Source: CAYNYF01 sp964401385
GTDB lineage: Bacteria > Planctomycetota > Phycisphaerae > SM23-33
Direction of reading: 5' to 3'
NCBI GenBank assembly: GCA_964401385.1
Contig: CAYNYF010000008.1
Span: 6,438 to 70,437 of the forward strand
Length of the DNA: 64,000 nt
Part shown: positions 26,854 to 37,100 of the stretch, in pieces
How positions within the stretch are numbered: the first letter of the stretch is position 1
Layout: every line of letters begins with the position of its first letter
Made by a program: the position numbers and the translations under genes
Notes under the pieces: generated by a model
The model's database searches: none
What the model saw: only the letters and a program-made list of their open reading frames with translations
Told to the model about the DNA's origin: nothing

Positions 26854-29800
26854 TTAGGCTTTGGCTTTCCTCACCGGCAGGCCGACGAAGAGGCGACTGT
26901 CTACGTCGGTCAGCGGGTCGACCTCTTCGATGGCGGCGGCGTGGGCGAAGACGATGCCGGGGCGCTTGGTCCGCATCGCCCGGGCCAGCACGTTGAAGCC
27001 CTTCGGCTCGGCTGATTGCTTTTGAGCGTATTGCTCCTGCGCGATGCTCAGTGCAACCTGGCCCAGCGCCTCGCGGGCGCCGGACGCGCACGCGAACATC
27101 TCCGCCGACGTCAGCCCGTCGCGGAGGCCGTGCCGGATGATGGCTGGCTCGCCGCTGGCGTCGGTTACGACCCCGCGCGGGCCGATCAGGCCGAGCAGGT
27201 AAGCCAGCGTGCCCCGGGCGCCGCTCTTGACGGTCAGCAGTTGCGGCCCGAAGTCCTCTCCGTCGTAGTCGGTGCGGGAGGCGATCCGCTCCGAGACTTC
27301 CTCGACATGCCGATACCAGGCCTCCGGGTCGTCGCCGTCCGGCTCGGGCGGCCGGTCCAGCGACGCGCCGACGAACGGGCTCAGCGACGCTCCCGACTCG
27401 GCCGCGATCTCGAAGCCTCGCCGCATCAGCCGCTGGAGGGCTTCCAGGGCGGCCTCGGGGCCCTTGCTCTCCAGGAGATCCGCCATGGCCCGGATGAGCG
27501 ACGACCTTGTCACAAAGCCAGCCTGCGTCGACACTTCGACGCCGGCGAGATCGGAGATCTCTTTCCGCCCCTTCGGCCTCAGGCTCAGCTCCGCCAACCC
27601 CCACAGCGATTCGTGCGACGGGCAGAGCCATCTGACCAGTTCCGGGTCGCGCCGCAGGTGAGCGGCCACCGAGAGCAGCTCGCCGGCCTCGCGCTGCCCG
27701 GCCTCGGTGATCGGAAGAAACACGGCCGCCTGGTCGCCGTCGAAGTCCGCGTTCATCAGCGGACAGCACAGCGGGTGCAGACGGATCACGCGACCCGGGA
27801 TCCGCACCGGATGAAAGGCCAGCAGCGAGGTGGGCATCATCGTCGGCGCGCGGTTCAGGATGACCCACGAGCGGGCCATGATCTCGTCGAGCGCCTTGGT
27901 CGCGCGCTCGGATCGCGCGCGGACCTCGTCGGCGCTGTCGAGTTCGCGCTGGACAACGGGTGCGAAGATCGTCCAGGCGATTTCCTCGGCCAGGCCCAAC
28001 TGGTCAATGCGCATCTCCAGCGCCGGCGAAATGACAGCCCGGCCGGTGAAGAGGACCCGGCTGCCGAACTGGACGAGACCACGGCGGGTGGGGGAGATAA
28101 ACGGCTCGTCAATGACGAGCAACACCTCGAAAAAGGTGTTGGTTCGATCCTGGAGCTGGACGAGGGCCGTCTGGATGAGACTCTTGGGTGTCTTTTCGGC
28201 CAGCAGGCGCGACAACTTGGCGTTCGCCTCCACCACAGAGCTATATTCGGGCAGCTCTTCGAAGGCGCCGATCTCTGTCAGCGGACGATCCCGCAGCCAG
28301 GGGTGCGCTATCGGGCGGGCGAGCTTCAGCGTCGGGCCCTCGGGCGGGACGAACCGGAAGGTGAGCTTCTCGCCGTCCAATCCGGCGCGGATGCCCGCCG
28401 CGGCCAGGCGGCGCAGGAGCTCGCCGAACTTCGGCGCCGGCGGCCCGGCCTGCTCGATGGGCCCTGCTGCGACCCGAGCCGCCAGGCCCTCGGCGTTGTC
28501 CCGATCCACCGAGCGCGTGTTGTGGTATTCGGCGATGGTCTCGTAAGCACCCAGGTCGCGGAGGGTGTAACACTCCATGTAGCCTTGATACTGGCAGCCC
28601 TTGGTCGTGACCGACGCATAGATCTTTCCTCGTGCGAGGTGATGGGTCTCGCCCCAATACACCCAGCCGACGGTGCTGGTTCGGGAGAGCTTCTTGCCGC
28701 CCCGTCCGCAGGTGAGCGTCTCCATCCCCGATCTGGGCAAATCGGCTTCCACGAGGCGCCCGCGAACCTCGTCTTCGCCGGGGGCGCCGAAGGGCGGTAC
28801 GATTACCGGCTGCCCTTGGGCCCGGGCGATACGGCCCGTCAAGGCCTCGAGGAGCTGACCGTGGTGCAGCCGCGTTTGGAGGCCGCTGAAAGCGTAGACC
28901 AGCTCGACCGGCGTGCCGTCGGGAAGGTGGGGCATCTCCGCGTCCGGCAGGACGCGCGTGATCGTGCCCTTCGCGCCGTGTCGATTGCTGAGTTTGTCGC
29001 CCGGCTCCAGCGGCCGGGGGAAACCGAAGCGCTTCACCGTCGATTCGCTGATGACGATTCCGTCGTCATGCGTGGCCGCGCCCCAGGAGATGAAGGCGGT
29101 CAGCAGGTTCCGTCCGCACCAGAAGCCCGGCACGTCGGGCTCGTTTCCGGTCTGCACGTAGGCGGGCTCGGGCTCCGGCGGCACCACCCATTGCCTCATC
29201 ATGTTCACGGCCATGAGCAGCCGGTTCGGGTCGTCGTGTTCGAGGAACGGTACCATCGACGCCGTCAGGCCCAGTGCCGCCTCGGGCTTCTCGTCGACAA
29301 TCTCCAGCTTTCCGTCGCGGATCTCTGCCCCCACGGCGATGCTGAGGATCCGGCCGATCCTCATCCCCTCGGGCGTCTCGAACGGGCAGGTGCGCCCAAG
29401 CTGGCCGGCGGCAAAGACCCTCTGCCGCCCGGGGATTTCGACCCTTCGCAAGTGTGTCCGAATCGACAGCCAGTTCTGTTCATCCAGACGGATGCGATCC
29501 GGCGCTGTGAGGAAATCCCGAAACCACCTGTCCAGGGGCAGCCAGGATCGCAGCATAGGCTGGTCCCAGGCCAGATCGGGCGGGGCCTGGCCCAGTCGCT
29601 GCTCGATATAGTCGTAGAGCTGCTCGCCGACGCAGCGGATTTCGGCCAGGTCCAGCTCTTCCTGAGAGGCAGTCGGAACGACGACCAGTCTCGCTCCATC
29701 CAGCTCGAAGACCCCGTCTTCGTCCGGCTGGGGCAGATCGGTATATTCGATCTCCACGGAGCCCCCGGCCGCGGCCACAGCCACCTTGACGCGGCAGGTG

Positions 29801-29928
29801 TGCAGCCCGGCCGCGTCAACGTGATAGCCCGCCAGCGGCAGCCTCTCGGTCAGCAGTCGCGGCAGCCGGTCGGTCAGGAACTTCTCATACGAACGCTTGT
29901 GCCACGGTGCCGAAGCGCTAACGCCCAT
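26854..29928 (-). CDS. Compact single-chain RNA polymerase (beta and beta-prime cores in one polypeptide)
   Basis: One intact 1024-aa frame carries beta-type motifs and then beta-prime-type motifs in order. Beta part: GRTCPFETPEG (178-188), FLEHDDPNR (228-236), THDDGIVISE (286-295) and GDKLSNRHGAKG (310-321), with the two catalytic-barrel lysines Lys312 and Lys320. Beta-prime part: clamp-helix-like VVEANAKLSRLLAEK (565-579), FTGRAVI (627-633), LNRAPT (691-696), RLHPL (716-720) and the metal-binding NADFDGD (726-732; Asp728, 730, 732). KSGARG (901-906) and a bridge-helix-like GLRDGL...SGAREAL (934-955) follow. About 15 residues separate THDDGIVISE from GDK, where E. coli beta has some 240 including the flap, so the flap is absent. 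No GEPGTQLTMRTFH-type trigger loop or zinc ribbon was found. It starts directly after the stop of an ECF sigma gene. Phage, killer-plasmid and corynebacterial fused polymerases are known; this branch is not one I recognise. Confidence 0.9.
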   Translation of the reverse strand: MGVSASAPWHKRSYEKFLTDRLPRLLTERLPLAGYHVDAAGLHTCRVKVAVAAAGGSVEIEYTDLPQPDEDGVFELDGARLVVVPTASQEELDLAEIRCVGEQLYDYIEQRLGQAPPDLAWDQPMLRSWLPLDRWFRDFLTAPDRIRLDEQNWLSIRTHLRRVEIPGRQRVFAAGQLGRTCPFETPEGMRIGRILSIAVGAEIRDGKLEIVDEKPEAALGLTASMVPFLEHDDPNRLLMAVNMMRQWVVPPEPEPAYVQTGNEPDVPGFWCGRNLLTAFISWGAATHDDGIVISESTVKRFGFPRPLEPGDKLSNRHGAKGTITRVLPDAEMPHLPDGTPVELVYAFSGLQTRLHHGQLLEALTGRIARAQGQPVIVPPFGAPGEDEVRGRLVEADLPRSGMETLTCGRGGKKLSRTSTVGWVYWGETHHLARGKIYASVTTKGCQYQGYMECYTLRDLGAYETIAEYHNTRSVDRDNAEGLAARVAAGPIEQAGPPAPKFGELLRRLAAAGIRAGLDGEKLTFRFVPPEGPTLKLARPIAHPWLRDRPLTEIGAFEELPEYSSVVEANAKLSRLLAEKTPKSLIQTALVQLQDRTNTFFEVLLVIDEPFISPTRRGLVQFGSRVLFTGRAVISPALEMRIDQLGLAEEIAWTIFAPVVQRELDSADEVRARSERATKALDEIMARSWVILNRAPTMMPTSLLAFHPVRIPGRVIRLHPLCCPLMNADFDGDQAAVFLPITEAGQREAGELLSVAAHLRRDPELVRWLCPSHESLWGLAELSLRPKGRKEISDLAGVEVSTQAGFVTRSSLIRAMADLLESKGPEAALEALQRLMRRGFEIAAESGASLSPFVGASLDRPPEPDGDDPEAWYRHVEEVSERIASRTDYDGEDFGPQLLTVKSGARGTLAYLLGLIGPRGVVTDASGEPAIIRHGLRDGLTSAEMFACASGAREALGQVALSIAQEQYAQKQSAEPKGFNVLARAMRTKRPGIVFAHAAAIEEVDPLTDVDSRLFVGLPVRKAKA

Positions 29929-30525
29929 CTAAGTATCCTCCCACTTGGTTTCGATGTCCTTCCACGATCGCTCCAACATCCTTCGGGCGTAGAACAGCCG
30001 GGATTTGACGGTCCCGACGGGGATGCCGAGCTGCTCGGCGATCTGACCGATGTCCATTTGCTCTTCCTGCACGAGCCGCATTACATCGCGTTTTTCCTCT
30101 GGCAGGCCGTCTATGAATCGGCGGAACAGCTCCGCCCGTTCGGCCAGTTCGGCCGCGGCGTCCGGGCCGAGCACCGACGCGTCGATCATCCAGCCGGGAA
30201 GGAGATCCTCGTCTTCTTCGCCCGACGGGCTGCGGACCTCCAGCGGCCGGTGCCTCCGCCGGCGGGCCGAGCGCAGATAGTTCAGCGCCAGGTTCGTCGC
30301 GATCCCCAGCAGCCATGCCCGCACCGTCCCCCCGCCGGTCCACTGACCGGACCGCGTCCACAGTCTCAGGAAGACTTCCTGGAGCAGGTCCTCGGCGGCC
30401 GCGGCGTCCCGTACGATTCGCTTCAATCGGCTTCGGACGGCCTGACTGTGGCGCGCGAACAATGTGTCGAACGCCTGCGCGTCCCGCGACTGGACGCGCC
30501 CCACGAGGTCTTCATCCGATGGCAT
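29929..30525 (-). CDS. ECF-type RNA polymerase sigma factor
   Basis: This 198-aa protein has a sigma-70 region 2 at residues about 10-90 (AAAAEDLLQEVFLRLWTRSG, then WLLGIATNLALNYLRSARRR). Region 4 lies at about 138-186 (LPEEKRDVMRLV, IAEQLGIPVGTVKSRLFYAR), a helix-turn-helix for the -35 element. It has no region 3 and fits the ECF class. Its TAG stop is followed with no spacing by the ATG of the compact RNA polymerase, and AGGA lies within its own 3' end. The two are therefore almost certainly co-translated. No anti-sigma factor gene was seen next to it, though the upstream lipoprotein cannot be excluded as a partner. Confidence 0.94.
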   Translation of the reverse strand: MPSDEDLVGRVQSRDAQAFDTLFARHSQAVRSRLKRIVRDAAAAEDLLQEVFLRLWTRSGQWTGGGTVRAWLLGIATNLALNYLRSARRRRHRPLEVRSPSGEEDEDLLPGWMIDASVLGPDAAAELAERAELFRRFIDGLPEEKRDVMRLVQEEQMDIGQIAEQLGIPVGTVKSRLFYARRMLERSWKDIETKWEDT

Positions 30526-30547
30526 TCTCGGCGACTCTCAATCCAGA

Positions 30548-30576
30548 AGACACCTCAGGGGGCAACGAGGTTCACC
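30548..30576 (-). promoter_or_regulatory. Candidate ECF-type promoter upstream of the sigma gene
   Basis: On the minus strand GGTGAACC (30569-30576) is followed about 17 bases later by GTCT (30548-30551). This resembles ECF promoters with a GAAC-type -35 and a GTC-type -10. The spacing to the sigma ATG at 30525 would leave a short leader. It may be an autoregulatory promoter for the sigma/polymerase pair. This is a motif match by eye only. Confidence 0.3.
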
Positions 30577-30632
30577 GGCGAGCGAAAAAAATCCCGCTGG
30601 CCCCGCAATAGAGCGCGGAGAAGTTGGGGAAT

Positions 30633-31148
30633 CTACCGCGGCCCGATGGGAATCAACAGCGGCTCAGCGTAGATTGTCGGGCCGTCCGGAGGGACATACT
30701 TGATTAAGAGCGTAACCGAAGAGGTCTTCGGAGCTGCCTGGCCCCATCCCAGTCGGACCGAGTAGCCCCATCCCCACACGGTACGCGCCAAGGAGTTGCG
30801 GAGTTGTGCCCCCTGGAAGCTCCAGGTGCGGGCCGGAGCGACGCTGGCGATCTGTTCCGCGCTGACCGCTCCCTCATACAGGGCACACTCTATCGCCCCG
30901 CGGACGGTCACGGGCAGATCTCGGTCCTGGCGGAAGAACAGGACCAGCACCATGAGCCCGTCGGGTCCCGGCTGGCCGTCCCAGTCGACCGGCCTCTGGG
31001 AGCACAACGTACGAATTGCGTCAACGGCGTCGATGGGGCCCGGCGGAGTCGAAGAGACCTGCTGTACGCCGGTTTGGGTGTTGCACCCGCATAGCGCCGC
31101 CGCTGCGGCCAGCGCCGCCGAGACCATCAGGATCCAGCCACGGCTCAT
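30633..31148 (-). CDS. Small lipoprotein of unknown function
   Basis: From ATG 31148, with GGAGG upstream, the product is 171 aa. It has a lipoprotein-type signal (ILMVSAALAAAAALCGC), with Cys22 as the likely lipidated residue after LCG. The mature part has no recognisable domain; it contains VDWDGQPGPDGLMVLVLFF and a YSVRLGWGQAAP segment. A GTG six bases upstream overlaps the secretin stop (GTGA), so the gene is in any case coupled to the secretin. It may be a pilotin-like helper for the secretin or a partner of the sigma factor; both are inference. Confidence 0.75.
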   Translation of the reverse strand: MSRGWILMVSAALAAAAALCGCNTQTGVQQVSSTPPGPIDAVDAIRTLCSQRPVDWDGQPGPDGLMVLVLFFRQDRDLPVTVRGAIECALYEGAVSAEQIASVAPARTWSFQGAQLRNSLARTVWGWGYSVRLGWGQAAPKTSSVTLLIKYVPPDGPTIYAEPLLIPIGPR

Positions 31149-31150
31149 TC

Positions 31151-34100
31151 TCACCCGCCTCCGCCAGGGGCGGCTGTTGGCGAACCAAGCAAGCGCCCAT
31201 TGCCATTCGGCTTCGGGCGATCCTCCGGCAAAGTCTCCCTTTTGTCCTTGGCAGGCTTCAGCGGGATGATGAGCATCTCGCCCTTCTGGCTGGGCCGGCC
31301 GGATCCCTGGCCGCTCTCCAGCCGCTTCACCTCCTGCGGGGTAACCCCCCGCAGCGGATTGAGCAGCTCGCCGATGGAGTCATCGTAGATGCCCTTGGTC
31401 AGCCCCAGTTGCCGAACGAACTTGTTGGTAAGCACGTCCGCATCCACAGGCCGGCGGAGCACCCGCGGAGTGAGGATGATCAGCAGCTCGGTCCGCTCCT
31501 TAATGACCCTGGTCGACTTGAACAGCGCCCCAAGCAGCGGGATGTCGCCCAGCACCGGCACCTTCTCCTCGCGGTTCTCTTCCTTGGTGGTGATCAGCCC
31601 GCCGATGACGATGGTGTGGCCGTCCTGCACGGTGACGGTGGTTTCGGCGAAACGCGTGTTGAAGATGGTGGCGCTGAGATCCTCGGAGATCTTCACCGTT
31701 GACTCCGACAGCGAGGAGATCTCCGGGCGGACGTCTATCCTGACGAACCCGTCCGGGTTTATCCGCGGCGTGACCTCAAGGATGATGCCGACGTCGCGGT
31801 AGGCGATGGTGTTGACCAGGTCGCCGGCATCGGTGATGCGGGAGAAGGTCACGTACGGCACCGACTGCCCGACGTTGACCCTCGCCTGCTGGTTGTCGGC
31901 GGCGACGATCCTCGGCACCGACAGCACCTCCAGCCGGCCCTGCGTCTGGAGGGCCCGCAGCAGGAGGTCGAAGTCCCCGCTGGAGACGGTGAAGGTGAAG
32001 CCGCTGCCCTTGACCCCGAAGCTCGTTCCGCCGCCGATGGTGCGGCTCTTCGGATGCGCCAGGTAGCTCCACTCGACCCCGAACTCGGTCTCGTCATCCA
32101 ACGTGACCTCCGCCAGAAGCACTTGGATGAGCACCTGCGGCGGGGGCTGGTCCAGCTCGCGGACCATGGCGGCCATGGTGTCGAAAAACCGCGGCGACCC
32201 GGAGATCAGCAGCGTGTTGGAGTTTGCCTCGGCCACGATGGCGACCTCGCGCGCCAGCAGCTCCTTGGCGGCCCCGACCGCGTCGGCCCCCAACGTGGTG
32301 ACAACCCGCTGGCGCTCCTGGTCGAGAAACTGCCGCAGGGCCGGTTCGATGTCCGTCGCCTGGGCGTTGCGGAGGCGGTAGACCATCGTTTGGCGGTCCT
32401 CGGCTGGCGAGGCGTCGAGCTGCTTGATGACGCGTCCGGCCAGGTCGACGTATTCGGGCGTGCCGGCCACCAGCAGCGAGTTGGTCCGGCGGTCGACGGT
32501 GATGGTCAGCGCGCTTTGCTCGGCCGATCCCAGCATGGCCGACGGCTCGGCCTGCTCGGCGGGGCCGGCCTGCTCGCCAGGTTTGGCGGGCATGGTGTAG
32601 ATGGCCGCCTGTTGCTGCGCGCCGGCGGCCTGAAGCCTGAACAGCTCGCCCAGCACGCTGGCCATCTGCGTCGCATCGGCGTTGGTCAGCGAGAAGACGC
32701 GGATCTCCGCCATTCGCGGGTTGACCTGGTCCAGGGCGGTGATCAGCTTGCCCAGAAGCGGCATGGTGTCGACCGGGGCCTGGACCAGCATGGAGTTGGT
32801 TCTCGGCACGGCCGTAATCATCACGCCGCGCTTGACGGCCGACTCGAGCAGCGTCTTGCCGTTCGGCATCTGCCCGATAAACCGCAGCAGCGTCGCCCGG
32901 TTGGGCGATTCGGTCGTCAGGGCCTTGGGCTTGTTGGTCATCGCGTCCATGAGGATCGTCGCCAGTTGGCTGGCGTCGGCGTGGCGGAGCGTGAAGATCC
33001 GAATCTCGGTCACGTCCGTCAACGGGGCGGTGTCGAGCTTCTTGACCAGGTCGGCGATGTGGTCCATGTCCGCCGGGGCGGACGACACCAGGATGGTGTT
33101 CGTCCGCTCATCCACGCTGATGGCGATGCCGGTCGGCTGCCCCTGCCCGCGCTGGGCCTGGTAGAGCTGCTGGAGCGTCTGGGACAGTTGCGCCGCGTCG
33201 GCCTTGTCGATGGCGAAGGCCCGCACCACCTGTCCGGGGGCCGGGGCCGAGGTGTCCAGCCGCGCGATCAAGCTCTCGGCGATGGTCAGGTCGTCCTTGG
33301 ACGCGCCCATGATCAGGGCGTTGAGTTTTGGATCGGCGATGATCGTCACTGGCTGCGGCGCTGCCCGCCCCCGCGGTCGGCGCTGGGCGAACAGTTGCCG
33401 CAGCGTCGGCTCCAGGACCGCCGCCGAGGCCTGCTTGAGGTAGAAGACCTGGAATTCATAGGTCTGCACGACCTCGGAGGTGTCCAGCTTCTCCACCAGC
33501 GCGTCGACGGCGGCGAAGGCCTCCTGGCTGCCGGCGACCAGCAGCGAGTTGGTCCGCTCGTCCGGGATGACCACCACCGGCAGCGACCGCGGCGGGGCGC
33601 CGGTGGCGGCCTCGGCCGCGCGCTTGCGGTCGAACATCTGCTGCAGCACCGGACCCAACTGCGCCGCGTCGGCGTTCTTGAGAATGTAGAGCTTGACGTT
33701 GCCGATCAGGCCCCAAACATCCTTGACGTCCACGCTGCGGATGATCTGGTCGATGACCGCGAAGTTCTCCTTGCTGGCCGAGACGATCAGCACGTTGGTG
33801 CGAAGGTCGGCGGCGATGGCGACCTTCTCCCGCGCCTGGGCGATGGCGCTGCTGGGGGCTGCGATGAGACCGGGCTTGTACAAGCCCTGCGTGAGAAGAC
33901 TCCGCAACATGCCTTCGACGCGGGCGATGTCGGCGTGCTTAAGCGGGTACATCTTCACCACGCCGGTGTCGGTCGGCGGCTCGACGTCCACCTTCTTGAG
34001 CAGATCGCGAATCATGGCCAGGTTTTCCTTGCTGGCCGATATCACCAGGGCGTTCGACAGCGGGTCGGTGGCGACCGAGACGTGGTCCTGAGGCGCCGGC

Positions 34101-37100
34101 GTCTGGCCCGGCGGGGTCATGTCTTGCAGGCGGGCGTCGAAGATCCGCTGGATGACGGGCCCGATCGCGCCGGCGTCGTTGAACTTGAGCGGCTCTACCA
34201 CCAGCTCCACGGCCGGGCTGACCGGCTTGGCGTCCAGCCTGGCGACCAGGGACTTGATGATCTTGCTGTCGTCCTGATTGGCCGCGATCATCAGACTGTT
34301 GGTCCGCAGATCGGGAAGGATCACTGGCTTCTGCCGCCGGACCTCCGGCGTCGGAGCGGCGGCGTACCGCTGGTTGAACAGGTTCGCCAGCGTCGCGCTG
34401 AGCGTGCCGGAATTAGCGTTGGTCAGGGGGAGAATCTGAATCTGCCCGGCCAGCGCCGGCGCGGCCGAGTCCAATTGCTTGGCCAAGTCGGCCACCAGCT
34501 TGAAGCCCTCCGCCGAGCCGCCCACGATCAGCATGTTGCTGCGGGCGTCGGGCACGATGATCATCTGCAACGCCTCGGCGTCCTTGACCCCGAGCGAGAC
34601 CTGCCGCTGCACTCGGGCGTCCATCATCTTCTGCAGCGTCGGCGCCAGCGTGACCGCGTCGGAGTTTTCCAGCGCGACCAGCCGGATCTCCCGCAGCTCG
34701 ATCGGAAGCTTGGCGTCGAGCTTCATCAGCAAGGCGTCGACGACCGCGTACGTCTTCTCCGAGGCCGAGATCACCAGCGAATTGGTGCGGGTGTCGACGG
34801 TAATGGTGGGCCGATCCTCGGCCCGGATGAGGGCCGCGTTCGGCCCGGTGTACAGGCGGTTGATGACGTCGGCCATCCGGCTGGCGTCGGCGTTCTTGAG
34901 CGGGTAGATCCGCACCACGTTCATCGCCCCGGCCCCGGGGATGTCCATGGTCTTGACCATCTCGGTGACAATGCCCATCAGGTCGGACCTTGCGGCAATG
35001 ATGAGGATGTTGGCCCTGGGATCGGCCTGGACCACCATCGTCGGGTGGCTGCGAGAGATCTTGCTGTCCACGGGGCGTTGCTTCTCGCGCAGGATTCGCA
35101 GCCGCGTCACGTACGCCTTGGCGCCTTCGACGCCGGGCACGGCGGCGGGCTGCTCGGCGAATACCGCCCGGATCAGAGTCGACAGCGACTGCGCGTCGGC
35201 GTGCTCCAGCTTGAACAGCTTCACCTCCGTGAACTCACCGGCGGGCTGGCGGTCCAGGTCCTTGATGATGAGCATGGCCAGGGCGACCGATTCCTCCGTG
35301 CCGGCGATGACCAGGGCGTTGGTGCGGGCGTCGGCGGTGACGTTCAGGACGCCGGTTATGGCCTCGCCGACGACGCCCTCGGGCAGGGCCTTGCCCTCGG
35401 TGGGCGTGGCGGGCCGGCCCGCCAACTGCCGGCCCTGCGTGAAGACCTCGCGCAGCATCGTCATCACCGCGATGGCGTCGGCGTTCTTCAGCGGAATCAC
35501 CTGGAGCTTGACGCCCTTGGCGACCGGCACGGTGTCCAGCAGCGCCACGATCTCCGTCATCGCCTTCAGGTTGTCCGGCGTGGACGAAACGATCAGGCTG
35601 TTGGAGCCGGCCTGCCCGCGCACGCGCGGATCGGCGGTGATCTTGATCGGCTTGGTCAGGTCCAGCGGCGGCAGCCCCTCCTTGCCCTTGACCATCCGCA
35701 GCAGGCGGATCTGCTCCTGAAGGGCCGTGGCCTCGGGCGACTGAATCTGGCTGGTGCCGGGCGTGAGCATTTCCGTCAGCACGTCCGCCAGCGCCGGCGC
35801 GTCGGCGTACTTCAACGGGATGACGATCATCTCGGCTGCCTTGAACGGCGGCACCGAGTCGAGAATCTTGATGATCTTCTCGATCTCATCCAGCACCGGC
35901 GCCTGTGTGGTTACCACGATGGTGTTGGTCGTGGCGTCGGCGGTGACGTTGATCGGCTGCGTCGGCCGCATCTGCCGCATCGGCTGGAGCATCTGGTTCA
36001 ACACCGGCAGGATCTTCGCCGCCCGGGCGTTGACCAGCGGGAACAGCTTGTATTCGGTCTTGCCGGCGACCTCGACCTTGTCCAGTTGCTTGATCAGAGC
36101 GCCCACTTCCTGCATCTTTGCCTTCGCGGCCGTGACCACCACCGCGTTGGTGCCCGGCAGGGCCGTGATCGTAACTCGGTCCTCGGGATGACCCGGTCGG
36201 ACAGCCGCGCGGTACAAGCTGTTCAGCGCGGTGGCGATCCGCGTGTTGGCGGCATATGCCAGGGGATACAACTGCACTTCGTTCTTGGTGGCTTCGGCCG
36301 CCGCTTCCAGCACCTTGACCAGCTCCTGGATGGCTTGCCAATCTTCCTCGGACGCGCTGACCAGCAGCGCCCGTTGGTCGGGCAGGGCCGCCGCCTCCGG
36401 TGCGCCGCCCTTTCCGCCGGTGCGCGCCGGGCCTGTCCGCCGGACACGGCCGTTGGCGCCGCTGCCATAGAGCTGCTGAATGGCCTGGAGGACCTCGTCG
36501 GGCTTGGCGCTCTTCAGTTGGATGAGGCGCATCTTCGGGCGGGCGGCGGACATCTCGTCGATCTGGTTGACCAGTTTCTCGACGACCTTGAACTGCTCTT
36601 CCGAGGCGGCCACGATCAGGGCGTTTGCCCGCAGGTCGGCCGATACCGCCACCGGTTCGACGCTCTTGCCCGCGCGCCGGGCTTCCCGGACCTGCGCTTG
36701 ATACAGCCGGGTGACCATGTCGGCCATGTCGAGGGCGTCGGAGTTCGTCAGCGAAAGGATATGCACGCCGGCGGCCTTGCCGACGGCGGCTTGATCCAAC
36801 TGCGTGGCCATGGCCATCAGCATGTCCAGGTCGGCCTTCTTGCCGGACATGACCAGGGCGTTGCTGGAAGGATCGGCCGAAACCGTCGGCGGCTCCTCCC
36901 CGGGCCGGCCACGGCGCTGCCGCGAGACAACCTGCGAGAGCGTCTTGGCCAGATCGGCGGCCTTGGCGTTGGCCAGGATCATAAACTCCACTTTCCGCCC
37001 GCCGCTGGTCTCCACGTCAAGCTGCTTGACCAAGGTCTGGATTTTCTGAAGGTTCTTCTCCGAGGCCGAGAGGATCAGCGCGTTGGTGGACGTCTCGCCC

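Noticed and set aside
26854..29928. Explanation as a broken housekeeping rpoB or rpoC gene
   Set aside because: The frame is intact over 1024 codons and has motifs from both subunits in order, with clean internal deletions rather than stops or frameshifts.
27016..30672. 1218-aa plus-strand frame opposite the RNA polymerase and sigma genes
   Set aside because: No family motifs are visible, it crosses two convincing genes, and the residue mix (Arg, Gly, Gln, Leu) is that of a shadow frame.
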